Of a stretch of 64,000 bases of DNA, positions 12,525-26,000 are shown one piece after another (positions within the stretch are counted from its first letter, which is position 1; the number at the start of each line of letters is the position of its first letter). The position numbers were made by a program, and so were the translations under genes. Origin of the DNA: Toxoplasma gondii ME49. Its lineage: Eukaryota; Apicomplexa; Conoidasida; Eucoccidiorida; Sarcocystidae. The stretch is taken from positions 4,127,529-4,191,528 of the forward strand of contig NC_031480.1 of the NCBI RefSeq assembly GCF_000006565.2. Direction: 5' to 3'. The notes below the pieces were generated by a model that saw only the letters and a list, made by a program, of their open reading frames with translations, did no database searches and was not told where the DNA came from.

Positions 12525-15500
12525 CTGAAAAACGATGCAAAAACGATTCCGGGACCAGGAGAAGCGATCATCGCAGGATCCTTGTTGCTCTTTACACCGG
12601 CCATGCGACGAGATCCTCCCGACAAAGCAGGCATTGAGGACATCGATATCGTAGCTATACCTTGTACTGCAGCTTCCATATTATACGCAGATGCTGTCTC
12701 TGTACAAATGGCCCGCGATCCAGTATTGCACAACTCGAATCAATTAAAGACACGCGTCCTCCAACTTGGGACACTAAACGCCACTCAGTTTCCGAGATAC
12801 AGACAGGCACGCTCTTTACGGATGCTGTATACCGCCAGACCACCGGACAGAAGACGCATTCGAAACTCGCCGTAGCGAATCGCCAGCTTAGGCGCAGTCG
12901 AAAAAACCAACATCAAAGCGACTGCAGGTGCCTTGCAGCATGACCACTCGGTAAAGAGAAAGAAACGCTACACAGGAATAGTAAAAGGAATTTCGCGTTT
13001 CTCCGCTTATCAAACGACGAGTTCCCCGTGAGTTTCTACGGACGATCTCTGGACAGCGAAAAGGATGTCTCGTCACCGAGTGTGACGTGAGGGACCCACG
13101 CGTAGAGTGCCGCAGGCAGGGAGTCACGGAACGCGAGGGAGGGGCAGCCGAAACGAATTCGTCAAATGGACTCGAGATGTAATGAAAACGAGGGACGTGC
13201 AGAAAAAATCGACGGGTAACGCGAGGCCTCCCAGTATAGTGTACCGCCCCGTTGCGTCTGCGTAATCAGGTTGAAACGAGAACGACCGCGGAATTCGAGG
13301 CAAAACGAAACGTGTAGAGCGGTGTGTCCCCGCGTCAGTAAGTTAGGAAAACAACTGGCCACAGGCAACCTTTTCTTGATTCGCCGCAAACAGACCTGCT
13401 TCCGCTACAGCAACAAGATACCTCGCCAGCCCAGTTCTCAAGGCTCAAGGTGGCGACTCGTGTCCCAGTCAGGACAACGCCTCGATGAATCAAACTACCT
13501 GCCTCAAAAAAGGAACTCGACAAATTCGCCTATCCGTTTGTTGTTTCTGCACAAGTACGAAGGTATAACGAAAGAGGGGTGTGACACGCACTGCCACGAA
13601 ACGCGGTTCTGTGCATTGAACTCGCATACCCGGCACACCATTGAATCTGGCTCGGATTGCAGTTTTGCGTCGGACCACAATGGCAAAGACTTACCGGCGT
13701 TCCCTCCCGCGGAGCATCCTCTTTCTCTGTATTTTCCATGTTGTTTCAAACGGTTAGTGTGTTCTGAAGAACGGAGGGATTTTGAGTGAACCAAGCAGTC
13801 TCGAGTTTCACCCTCTCGACGGTCTAGACGAAACCGTCTCGGTCCACCGCTAGACGATGCGCGGGTCAGGAAGTACAGCGACTTGATGAGAGTGAGCTAA
13901 ACCCCTGATTCTCTAGCGCTTTCCCAGTCGACTTTGTAAACACGAAAATAAAACCATCTGCGAAACGATAAATACGCAGATCACGTAAGTAGCAGAGGCT
14001 TCCACACACGAACGGCTCCGAAAAGCTGCAGTTACCTAGGGACGCTCTCCGGCCGAAATGCACACCTCGAAGGGCTACACGCGCACTGCCCAGCAGAAAA
14101 ACCGAGGAAAACAGAGGCAAAAGCACAGATCGTTTGACTTTAGATGAGAAGGAGGGGAAGTCACAAGGGTATGCCGTCAGAAAAATGCGAACCTCCTCGA
14201 ATTGACCGAAATGTTACCGGCTGGCTCGCGCGCGTGGCACCCGTGGGCCGTCTAGCAGAAAGGACCTCTCTGACCCGCGGCGCGGACAGCCGCTGTTCCT
14301 CGTCTCCGTCAAGCGTCACTTCCCTTGGAGAGAGACGGGAGAACGAGGACGGTGCTCTTTAGCGACAGTAGAATCTCCAGGTGAAAGCAAAAGAACTGGA
14401 AAACGCGTCCAAAGTTGGCAAGCGCAAACAGCTGAGAAACGCGGTTCCGGATCCCAATGGCACACTTGCATCGTTGAGCCCACAGACCGGTCGAGTTTTT
14501 TGTCACAGTCTTCGCTGCGCTGGTCCAACTTCGCACACGGTGGGGACAAGGTCAATAGTTAAACTGCTTTTCGGGATCTGCAGGGAGCTGCCATTACACA
14601 AAAAGGTGATCTTATAGAACGGAAGTTATCAAAAAGAATTCCGGAGGGCTGCGTATGTTTGGGCGTGATCCCGCTAGTCGGTCTCTCTAGATCTCTCTGG
14701 GCGTCAAAGACCCTTTCTTGAAAAGCTTCAAATAGTCACGACATTGTGTCACGTCACTCAACACACACGGCGCTCCTACCCCAGAAGACTTGTCTGTGTA
14801 CACACGAAAGAAATACAGAAGCTTCTTGGATGCGGAAGCTGGTGCATTCGGAGCCCCTTAGAAGCACACAAACATGGGAGATGCTGAATTCCACCGGTTT
14901 AGAGCGGAGTCTTTTAACGGGTACCATGCCTTACTGAAATACTGAAACAACACAGAAGCAGGATAGCGACCGTCACACAGAACGTGGGCAGAGGCACCCT
15001 TACGGAGGAAGACCGTTCTTTCATTTGCTGCTGATACCAGTTCCACTTCCAAAAAAAACAGGCGTTCCCCCACGGACGCCTGCCTTCCCTACTCGATATT
15101 TCGTGTCTTCAAACTGTCTGACGCAGCTCAGGGTGACAGTACGCCGCATCATTGTCCGTTGGCACTTTTTTGGCGGTGGAAAAGTCATCACCAGGCAAGC
15201 GCCACTTACCACAGCTTAAAGCTTCTCCGTGCTGACAGCATCTGTGTACAGAAGACGGGTCTGCACAGATGTGGCACCTTTCAGTACACGCAGAAACCCG
15301 AACCCACAAAAGTTCGATTCATTAAACCGTTTTCAGTAGCTCTCGCAGTACCACAGATTCGTTGCTCTACTACAACGTACTGTTGACGATAAGGGCGCTT
15401 TAGATTTTTGAAAATTGCCGATATCAAGGGGTGCAAATGGTGCACACAAGTCAAGCTACTACGCATCCGACCCGGTGAGAGCGGTGCAAGGGAAAGAAAT

Positions 15501-17086
15501 ATGGACTGGGACAGGTCATCAGCAAAGAAACTGCCGCAATACTCATCTCCGTCTACACTCGTCTGTTTGCAGGTCACCAGGAATATTTTGCACCGCAACG
15601 CATGTCAGTGTTCTTTTTTTTCTTAGTCAGCATCCGTCGCATAGCGCTAAACAGCATTTTCGTCCGTCGAAGCCATGAAGCCTCTTCGCGTGCTGTCAAC
15701 GTGCGCTTTTGCACAAAACCTCGAGTTTCGTATCTCCATTCTTGAGGTCATTAATGAAAAACGGACCCGGCAGTGCAGGGTACCGAGGCAGCATAGCCTG
15801 CCCATAAGAGTTGTAGCAAATCATCGAACATCAGACATGAACACAATCAGCGAGCAGGTCACACAGTGCCCTGTCTCGTAACGAAGGAAAAGAAACAGCC
15901 CGAAGTCGTCCCGCACACGAGAGCCAAAGAGTGCCACAAAAAACGAATCCCTGAAGTGATCCACCCGCCGTGATGTCGTCAGCCAACGCGCATCATGAAG
16001 CACACAAGACAACAGTTGTCGGAAGAGAAGACACGCAGAAGCGGAGTCAGAAGGAACTGATCCTCAGGGGTACTAGACATAATCCGACAGGCTCTACTCG
16101 CAAGGCACGAGCTACATGTCGCAGAAAACGAAGAACTTGATCGGAACTCGTTGCATCTGGACACGTTTCCCCAAACTGTCGCACATCTTGTGCGACAGTT
16201 ACACACATTCGGATAAAATACGCATATCTGTAGTTAGCACCCACGTATCCGATCTACGTGTGTGTACGCACGAACTAGATTGATATACGTTCTGGAACAT
16301 AAGACTGTATAAGGGAGAACCCTCGACGTATATCCCTTGACACCCGCACAGATGCGTCTTCTGGGAGACGACACCACTCGCTTGAAAGCAAATGACATCG
16401 GACGAACGTGTCAAATATTCGCATGCACCTAACTGCGTACGGCAACCCATAAAAAAGTTTTGTAGCTAGCTGAGGGACCCATCGAAAACGCTTGTGCCTC
16501 TTTCTCACTTTGCGTCGCCGTTGTGTTGTGAGACAAGTATTATCCAGTCTCGTGTATTATCGTCCCGCATTCACATCGTCCTTAGAGGCGTTCCACTGCA
16601 GTATGAAACATATGAACGCCGCGCTTCTTTCCCCTCTGTTCAGACCTTTCCCCGGACTGTGTACAGACACCTCCTATTGCAGTCGCACGTGTTCCGAATC
16701 GAGGAATCCATATGAGCTATCTGTGGACCCTCTGACCTTCAGAAAACTCACAAAACCGAGGCTTTGCCTCGTGTTGCGAACTGCTTGCATTCCCACACTC
16801 CAACACTCCTGTCTATCTCCAACATACTCATCTCAAAAGACACACACACATATGAATATATATATATATATATATATATTGATGCACGTGTCATTTCACA
16901 ATTGGTTCCTCTTACTTTGGATCGCCATTTAGTTTTTTTCACGTTGTGTGTTCCACTTCTCTCCCCACTGACCGCTCCGTTACCGCCCGCGCGTTCCCCC
17001 TCCCGGTGTTGCCGCTGAGGCTCCATTCCTCCAGAGAGCCGTGGTTCCTCTGGCAGGAGCGAGCGGCGTGTTTAGTCGTTCGACCC
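12525..17086. other. Long gene-poor stretch; probably holds 5' exons and promoter of the Lys-rich gene
   Basis: No complete gene could be supported. One candidate internal exon on the minus strand lies near 14144-14045, with a hydrophobic segment (LLPLFSSVFLLGSA) and a GTAACT donor, but it does not join in phase to the exon at 12524. The right end (about 16.9-17.1 kb) is the 3' flank of the membrane-protein gene and contains a (TA)n tract at 16855-16879. Confidence 0.4.
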
Positions 17087-20000
17087 TTAGCACTTGTCCC
17101 GCCAAGACCGACTGCTCAAAGGACTGAGTTCAGCCACCGCTGAGCGATCGGTGCCGAAGTCGGAGGAAGTCTTTTCTGGAAAAACGTCACGTGAAAACTC
17201 CATGCTCGCCTCGCGCTCTGCAAACGCCGCCGCTTCTGGAGCTCTCAGGTGTCTCGGCATGGCTGAAAAAAGCCCCACCGGCTGACTCAGAAGGCGCACG
17301 ACGATTGACCGCACACTGCCGCCTGCCTGGGATCGCTCCAGTTCGTCCAGCAAAGAACTGAGGAAGCCAAGAGAAATAACGCCGGGAGGAAGAGTGAGAC
17401 ACGCAGAGCAACGAGAGAGAAAGCCAACGATGCGGTAGAAAGCCAACGATGCGGTAGAAAGACAACGAAGGCGGGAGGGAAAACGACAGAGGCAGGGAGA
17501 ACTGGGGAGAAACAGGGCGATAGAGAGCGCAAGAAAGGCGAAAGGGAACACGAGAAGGCAAAGACGGGAGACACGCTAACCGACAAACGCGTGAGGAAAC
17601 CGAAAGGGATAGGCGAAAGACACTAGGACAGGCCCAGGGAAACAACATGTTTCTATCAGGGAAGAGCTGGAAGGCACAGCCACGGAAAACGGACAACTAA
17701 AAGACAACGCGTTGAGACGAAAAAGCAACGGGTAAAAGTGGAAAAGGAAGCGCATGGGCAGTGGACACGCGGCCTACTTTCGTAGATCGGGAAAGGCCGA
17801 TCGAACTGCGGGCTCCTCCTCAAGGAGGCTGTCGACAGCTTGACGGAGGTCGCCTCTGACAACGCACGAGAGCAAAGGAAAATGAAGAGAGACATACGGA
17901 CGAACGTGTATCACTGAGTAAGTGATTCGCGGTAGACAGGGACCGAAAGGTGGGACAACGACGAGAGGTACGGAGAAAAAGGAGAACCCAATCCGCAAAG
18001 CGTTACGCCAATAAGGTGAACACAGAAAAACACGAGACTGACGGCGTCTGCAAAAGCCATGACAGGACCACGAGGAAAGACAACGGATGCAGCGTCCCCA
18101 CTAACAGAAACTCATCCACAGTTGCGTCGCTTTTGTACAGGACTGGAAATATACAGAGTTATAAGTATATATCCACAGATACATACATATACGCGCATGG
18201 ATATGCGTGCGCACAGTGTACATTTACAGATGCATGACTGTCCATATGCATATATATATATATATATATATATTACACCAGGTGTTTGTTGCCAATTCGG
18301 TTTCTGTTTTCTGTTTTGCTTTTTGCATGGGAAATCGTTTGTCTTCTGGTGGAGCCTCACCCTGCATAGAGTGTGAGAGACCTGAAGCGGAGAGGCGACT
18401 GGGCGCTGTCTATGAATATGCATGCGCCTGGCTTTTCGAAGTCTTTGCCGGCACAGAGAGCGCGGAAATCGTCGACAGAAAACTCAAGTTGGGCGTAAGC
18501 GTCCGCATGCGCAGGTACCCGCCGCACTTGGGGAAAGGCTCCAGGTCCCGGCGAGCAGTGGAGCTGGAGAAAACATGTGACAAATGACATCCCTTGGATC
18601 TTTACCTTCATTAATGCCAGTGGCGTTTACAAGAAAAGCCTTCTGCCCGCGTTCGTTTCACTATTCAGAAGGCATCCGCCAACTTTGTCGAACAGGATCA
18701 GGAGGAGCTAGCAAAGGCTGCACTGCAGAAAGGAGACAGAGTTCATTTTCCGTGAATCTCCAACTTGCGGAACAACGCCGGATCCAGGGCGGGTGAAAGA
18801 GCAAGAGAAGACAGGGGTGGACAGCAGGAAAGACAGAGGACGGAAGGAGAAGAGAGGGAAGAAAGAGATGAGGTACGAAGGAGAAGAAAGAGGGACATGG
18901 AGAGAGAGAAAAACCGAGGCACAGCTAAACGCAGAGAGAAGAATAGCAAGGACACAACCATAGGGTGAAAACCGACAGAGGCCTGGAAGGCGACGGTGCT
19001 TCTATGTTGGTCAGAGGCTTCCGTTTCTACAGAAACTATACTCATCGTTGTATGAAGTCTGAACTGCCTTATCACGAATACACTATGTTGTCTATGATCT
19101 TAGCTGGATTACTATAATCTCAACTTAGTTCTCACCTTGACTGTACTCGCGTCTTGACTGCATTTCATCTGAGTTGCGCTCGAATGTCACCATAGAAGCT
19201 AGAGTGGTTAATGGAAGACGCGGAAGGAAACATGACGAGAACGAAACACGCATAGTGAAGAGAGATTGTACACAAAACAAACGTGAGGTAGCAACGTCGG
19301 TCCATTCAGCGGAACCGGATAAAACGACGCTTAGCTGCAGAGGCGAGATGATGCGCGGAAGAAAGGAGCAAGTGATTCGCATCAGGAAAAAAGAAAATGG
19401 GGAAAAACGCACAAGACGCACAACTAGGAGAACAACGACACGAGGCGGACGGCACCTACCGATACTTGTCGGACAGGAAAGCGAGTGTACGCCGGGCAGA
19501 CGACGCAGAAATCGCGCCGGCGATCAGTCAAAAACAGAGCACAATTGCACTGACGCGGCAGCAACCTGGAAGCAAACGCCAGTGTAGAGGCAGCCCGCTA
19601 GAGCGTTGCAGAAACCGAAGGCGAGCAGAAGACAAATGAGAGAAGGAACTGGACAACAGACGAAGGAGACGAAACGGAAGAAACAGAAGCAAAAGACGAG
19701 GATAGTGCAAAGGCGGGGGGAGGACGGCAAGACGGAGAGGTGTAGTGAGAGAGTAAAAAACGAAAAACAGAAAGTGATATCTGAATGGAGTTACAGGAGA
19801 GAAGGCGCATCTGGGGTCGACGCGAGCCCGAGTGGATGCCCGACTGCGAGGCGATTCGAAGCCAAGGGGAGAGCAAACAGACAAAGGAGCTGTTGTCAGT
19901 CGCAGGAGAGCGACAAGAGACAACGAAGACGCATGAAGAGAAAGACTGGCAGTCACACACAAAGTACACGATCGAGAAGAGCAGCACACGAGCGAAACGA

Positions 20001-23000
20001 CATCTGGGAGAAAACTCAGAGAACAGTCGCACCTGATTTCCTGAATCGCAGGCCAGACGGCGCCCAAGACGAGACAGACGGCAGTGAATGCGGTGTACAG
20101 AGCCAGAGCGAGGAGCATGTAGACGGAGAGATCTGCAGAAGCCAAGAGAAACGTACGGAACGCAGAAGTCCCTTATTTATGAACTTTGTCAGTCTTCTTC
20201 GTATCCGTAGCATTTGAATATAAACCCCCCAGCCCACATGTATGGACTGCGTCCCCAGCTTCAAGGCGTCCACGCGTTGGGGATGGCTGTCATTTTTCAG
20301 GTTCGTTTGCATGCACTGCCCCCTTCAGATCTTCTTCCCAGGTGTACATGCACCTCGTGCGTGACATGCCTCGGATCTCGCCTCCGTTCCGTCCCCCTGC
20401 TGGGCCTCTGCTTCAGTCTGTTCTACGTTAAACGCCACCGACACTTTGGATCTGGACGAGAAGCATCTTTTCCTTGTTTTTCCTCTCTTCGCTGCTTTTG
20501 CGTTTCCAGTCTACCCCGTCGGTCCGTCCCTGCCTTGGCATAGGACAGTGCCGGCTTGTTTCTCGTACGCTCGATGAGAGTGGAGAGCACGGGGACTCGC
20601 AGCGCTTCAGAGCCGGCGCAGGTGAGGGCGGCGAGTCCGAGGAGACCGAAGGGGACAGGAAAAACTGTATTTTCGTCTCTGCGGTGAAAGGGCTTGTCCC
20701 CTGAGAAGCGAGCGAGAAGCGAGGAAAACGAAGGCGAGGTGGAGACAAAACGGAGAGGGCACGCAGCGACGAAGAGAGAAATGGAGGGGAAGCAGGAGAA
20801 GACGGCGCAGGGAAAAAGAAGAGAGAGTTCTGTACGTAGTATGTCGCAACTGTTTTGTGCTACGAAGCCAGGTCGCGGGATCGAGAGTTATGGAAAAGAG
20901 GAGAGAGATGAAGCACAGAATGAGGAAACGAGTAACTGCAGGCAAAGCGCGAGAAAGCGGCAGACGCTTGAAGGAGAGACAGCAACCAAGGAGAGAGAAA
21001 CGAAGACGCACGCAGCGAGAAACATCTTCACTTACAGCGGAGATAGACCATCCATGAGAAACAGAGAATGGAGGCAACGAGGAGCAAGATAGGGGCGACA
21101 ATCGAGCCTTGCAGGGACAGAGAGAAGCCGAGAAGCAGACCCAAGAGAGACCGGAATGCGCTGTCGCCGATGCGAGCACAGGGCGTTCGAAGTTCAAAAA
21201 AGAGCGCTAGGCGCCCCGATGTGAGGGGACCCTGAAAATAGAGTGAGACGCGAGAGAGAGGAAAGAAAAGGGTGAGAACGTCGTTTCAAGATGGACGACG
21301 CGGAAAAGCGAGAACGCCTCGATGAAAAAGCGTGGAAAAAACCGGGACAGAGAGAGGTTGGGAAACGAACGCAAGGAACCTTTTCATCCCCAGACGATTC
21401 CCTGTGTAGACGAAAAAGAGTTCTGCTGACGAAACGCGAACCCCAGCCCTCGAAGGCAGGCACGGTGAAACCCAAGATCGCTAACGACTAACAGTTTCCG
21501 TACGCCAAATTCAAGATACAGTCTTCATATTGATCTGTGCTCATCTCCATATATGAATGTATACATCTATAAAGACAAACCATAGGTGTGTGAGTGTTTG
21601 TATCCACCAGGAATGGAAAGGAGAAGCGTTGCGACTTGTTGCACCATCGTCTGTCCACAAACAAATGATGATCCTCCACAAGCCATCAGCGTTCGCCGTG
21701 ACAGGCGACAGAGAAACGCAGGTTTTCCAGAGTCGCGCGAACGCACTGTGAGTTGGTGTCGCTGGACCGTGAGGGGGAAGAAGGCGGGGTCTGAGAGGTC
21801 GGCAGTCGAGGAAGTCTTTTCCTTCTGTCTCTGGAGCATTTTCGTGAGAGCGTCCAGAGAGAAAAACACATCAAGCCACCGCGAGCGAAGAATGCCGACG
21901 GGCAAGTCGCGGAGACAAGGAAGCAGCGTGAGGCCCTGCTTAGGAAGCCGCGGGGTCACGGCTACCGCTGAGGAGCCGACAAGCGCTTCTTCTGCCAGCA
22001 GGGACGAGGCGGGTGAGAAAACGAAGAGACAAGGAGGAGAGAAAGAAAAGGAACATGAACGAACAAGCAGGGAAAAGACGGCAACAGGGGTCCCGGGAAC
22101 CAGACAATAAGGAAATATAACGTGGAACGGGAGCGCGAGAGATGTAGATACAAGCAGAGATAGATGGAGGTAGACAGCGATCAGTAGACGCAGACTGAGG
22201 TCGATAGAGAACCCCCGAGATCAAGAGGGGCACATAAAGCATACGGAGACAACAGAGGGAGAGAGACCGAGAGGTAGACGCAAGTAGATACCGATATAGC
22301 TAGATGAACGGCTAAAAGTCGATAACGATAAGGAGAGAGCTATAGAGACAGATGGGGATATACAGAGAAGTACGTAGAGAGAAAACGACAGATCTAGAGC
22401 TCGAGGAAGTCAGAGGGTGAAGGCAGCAGATGCATGTATAACGATCGATAAATGTGAGCAGCCATAGATATCGAGGTGGATATCGACGCAAATACGTGGT
22501 TAAAGCTGGTGGGCGCTAACGGCGACACATAAACGCGGGACCCCAAGGTGACACCATAATCCTTTGTGGACTGGCACGCCCAGCGGGCCTCGTGTTGCCT
22601 TCTCACTGCCGCCTCGGGAACCAGGTAGCGACGCAGGGTCGCCGAGGGTGAGGGGTGAAATCTGCGCTGCAGGAGACACCCAGAGCGCCGTAGGCGCCCC
22701 AAGCCAAGTTGTCCTAGAAAACAGAATTCAGAGGTTGTTCAACCACACAAGCCCCTGGTTCCAGCAAGAGAAGAAAAAACAAATCCATCGTCTCGAAATC
22801 AGCTGAAGTGACGAAAATATAAGATATATGGCGAGTAGCACATTGTACATATGTATATATATGTATATATGTGTAGATGTATATGCATAGAGAGCGGGAG
22901 ACACATACATTCATGCACAGGGGTCTGTGGACAAGCACATATGAGTGTACAAATCGAGAGCCAGAGAGACCTAGATATAGAGAGTCGTGCTTATGTATGT

Positions 23001-26000
23001 CCATATATAGATAGGTAGAATAGAACGTTACTGAATATGTAAACGCATATGGATACACTGACGCATATATATATATATATATATATGCATACATAAAAGT
23101 GCTTATTCATTTGTGGGTTAGGGGAACAGGATACACAGTCCGTGGAACGAGATTTATTTCAAATGCGCATGGTTGGCCAGCTGGACGTTGCTGAGATTCG
23201 CCATCAGCATTTTCGCTTCGCGCATGATCCGTGATACCTTTGTGTTTGCCAAAAGAATTTCCTCTGCCTTGATTTCGGTCCTCTCGTTTGCCCCCTTTCG
23301 TTCTTCTGCTCTCTCGTCATGTGGCTGTCTGTCCCGCCGTCACCGTCTGGTGTCTCCGTGTCTGGGTTTGCTACTTTCTCCCTTTCCAATCGTCTTCTCT
23401 GTCTACCTCGTCTCTCCCCCATAGGTTTCTGCTTAGACTTCCCAGTTGCGTCTTCGCCATTTTCTCCTCAACTTCCTGGCCTTCCTGTTGAGTCTCTTCC
23501 TTCCGTCTTGCCCCTTTCCCCCTGCATCTCTGCAATTCTCCTCCTTGTCGCCTCCCTCGCTGTCGCCTTCTTCTGCTCTGCTTCTCTGCTTCGTTGTCTG
23601 CCCCCTGCTTCTCTCCTTGTTTCTCTTTTCCTCTCCCGTTCCCTCTTCGATTCTTCTTCCTGTGCTTCTCTTGTCTCTAGCTCACCACGGCACCGGCTCT
23701 GACATGAGCTGGTCGACGGTGGTGTCGCACCACCTCCCACCAGTGGCGTCTGGCGCATTCGCGGGGAAGTTCCAAAGCCAAGCGACCCGACCGTCGGAGA
23801 CCAGCCGGCGAACAAACAGGAAAAGGCCGAGATGAAGAAGAACGAAGAAGCCGACGACGGCAACCCCCACCGCCTGCAGACGCCCCGAGGTGTCTGCGTC
23901 CTGAAACACGATGGAAACGGGCATCTACGAGTTGTCTCTCGACTGTGTTGTCACAGCGACAAAGTTTATTGGCTCCGGCGCAACGCAGTCCCGGGTCCGG
24001 CCTCGGATGCCCCGTCTACTCAACCTTTGCTTTTCTGGAAAACGACGACTTCACAACTGCAAGCATCCCTGCATACGAGTACATTCGCGAGACAGTTAAG
24101 GCTGTTCACGTATACGCAGACCCGCTTTGGAAGTGGACTGGACGGATACAAAAGCAGCGCTGTGTGAGCATGAACGATCCCGCCGGGTGGCGCTGCTTGC
24201 CAGACATCGAGGGAACACGGGAGACTCGAAAACATTGCCAGATGCAAATGCATGTGATTGGTGGATCCAAAATGTGCATACTCATCAATGCGTTGTTGCT
24301 CCACAACTGCAAGCCTCGACGCGTCTTCGCCTTTTCTTTGTGCGGATCAAGCAGTCTATGGGAGCACACCGCGGAGGTACAAAAGAAGAAAGGTCAACAT
24401 TCCTCAACGTTTGCGAAGAACTACCGCCGACCAACTGAAAGCGACCGAGAAAAGCGGGGGATAAAAAACTACGAGATCGACTCCAGAGGCCGTTGACGTT
24501 TGCGGTGACCCGGAGAGACTGCGGTCGACTCGAACGGAAGCGGCATTCGAGGAAATGACACAGCTGCGTACAGCTATCAGCATCGCTGCCGAAGCAGCTA
24601 GGGGCAAGCCGAGAGCGTGGAGCAACCGAAGCTCCGCATTTCCAAGTTGCATGTTGTGGGGGAGGACCTCCTGCGACTTTCTGTCAAACAGAACGAGTCT
24701 GAACAGCACTTGTAGTCCAGAGACCATGGCGAGGAGAACCGCCGAGACGGTCAAGCAGCCCTGGAAAACAGAGGAAAGGGAACAAACGAAGAAACTAACG
24801 GGAACTGGGAAGGTGGAGAGCAGCGCAGAAAGCGGCGAGAAGAAACGAAAGGGACAGAATATGCGAAGGCGGAGACAGCCGAACGTAGAGAAGGCGAGGA
24901 TGGAGGACGCGAAACAGACGAAACGCAAAAGAGACAGGAGAAGACAGAGGCAGAAGGGCACAGGCCGTTAGAGAGAGCGGCGAACAAACGGAAACGAGAG
25001 GTGAAAGAAGGCGATCGTTTCGATTGAGCAAAGAGAGAATCAGAGGAAAGAGATGGAGGCGAAATCGTCGAGGCATCACGCGTACCGCTGCGAGTTCGAC
25101 ATTTGTTTCTGCTGTTGAGGGCAGAGGCAGAAAGAGAGCTGTCCATCCAAGCATCGAGGCGTTCGTCTGCAGGGCATCGGGGACCTTCTGGGAGATAACA
25201 AATGCAGAAAAAGGTTCCCTAAACTTTCCATCATTTTACGCACATGCCCATCACGCAGGTCCCCGTGGGGCGTTCTTGTGCGGCATTGTTTTCTATCTTA
25301 ATGAGTCTGAGTGAACCTCCCGAGAGTCAGAAACCAAATGCGGCTGTTTGACAGCGCAGCGATGCCGGGGAGAACTCGCGAGCGTCTTCGCGCATGTTTG
25401 TTATCTTTCTGAATTTCAAACGCTGTCAGAAATGTTCGAAGGCTCGTAGCCTTGGATGTGAAATAGAGATGAAACAGTTCCGAAACGCGCATGTACAAGT
25501 CGCCAGCAAACACCGCTCACGGCAGACTAACTCGTCACTCGCCGGAGAAGACTAACCGACCTCTGCGCATCCCCCGAACGGAGGAATGGAAAAGGAGAAA
25601 TAGCCACAGCAGCCGCTCTCGCATCGTCTGTGCGTCCGGCAGTTTTCGTTTTTGCTTGCAATTCTAGCAAGGCTTTCAGAGCGAAAGCGATGGCCTTGCG
25701 TTACCTGAAGGAGGTAGAGGAGGAACGAGGCTTGAAAAAAAAGGAGAGCCGTTACAGGCACTTCGGAGAAGTTGCGCGCGCCGCCTTGCCCCGTCAAAAG
25801 CGCAAGAAAGAGAACTGCAGAGATGCCGAGAAGCGCCGGCAAGAAGAAGAAAACGCTCAACGCCTGAAGGCTGCTCAGCTGTGCGGGCACCAGAAAACAC
25901 ACAGGCGGGCAAGAAAGAAGACGCGATGCAAGCTGGTATTAGAAACTCTCTCCCTGCATGCCATGCCGGTGCAGACCCCTCGGGTTCTCTGACTTGAGGT

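Noticed and set aside
19125..19190. Possible extra exon (SMVTFERNSDEMQS) of the membrane-protein gene
   Set aside because: Its acceptor would need phase 1 while the preceding exon ends in phase 0; skipping it lets exons 19460 and 18563 join in phase.
23468..23863. 131-codon minus-strand frame overlapping the 23.8 kb exon
   Set aside because: It is an alternative frame of the exon that encodes a clear TM segment in phase with its neighbours; the rest is pyrimidine-biased intron.
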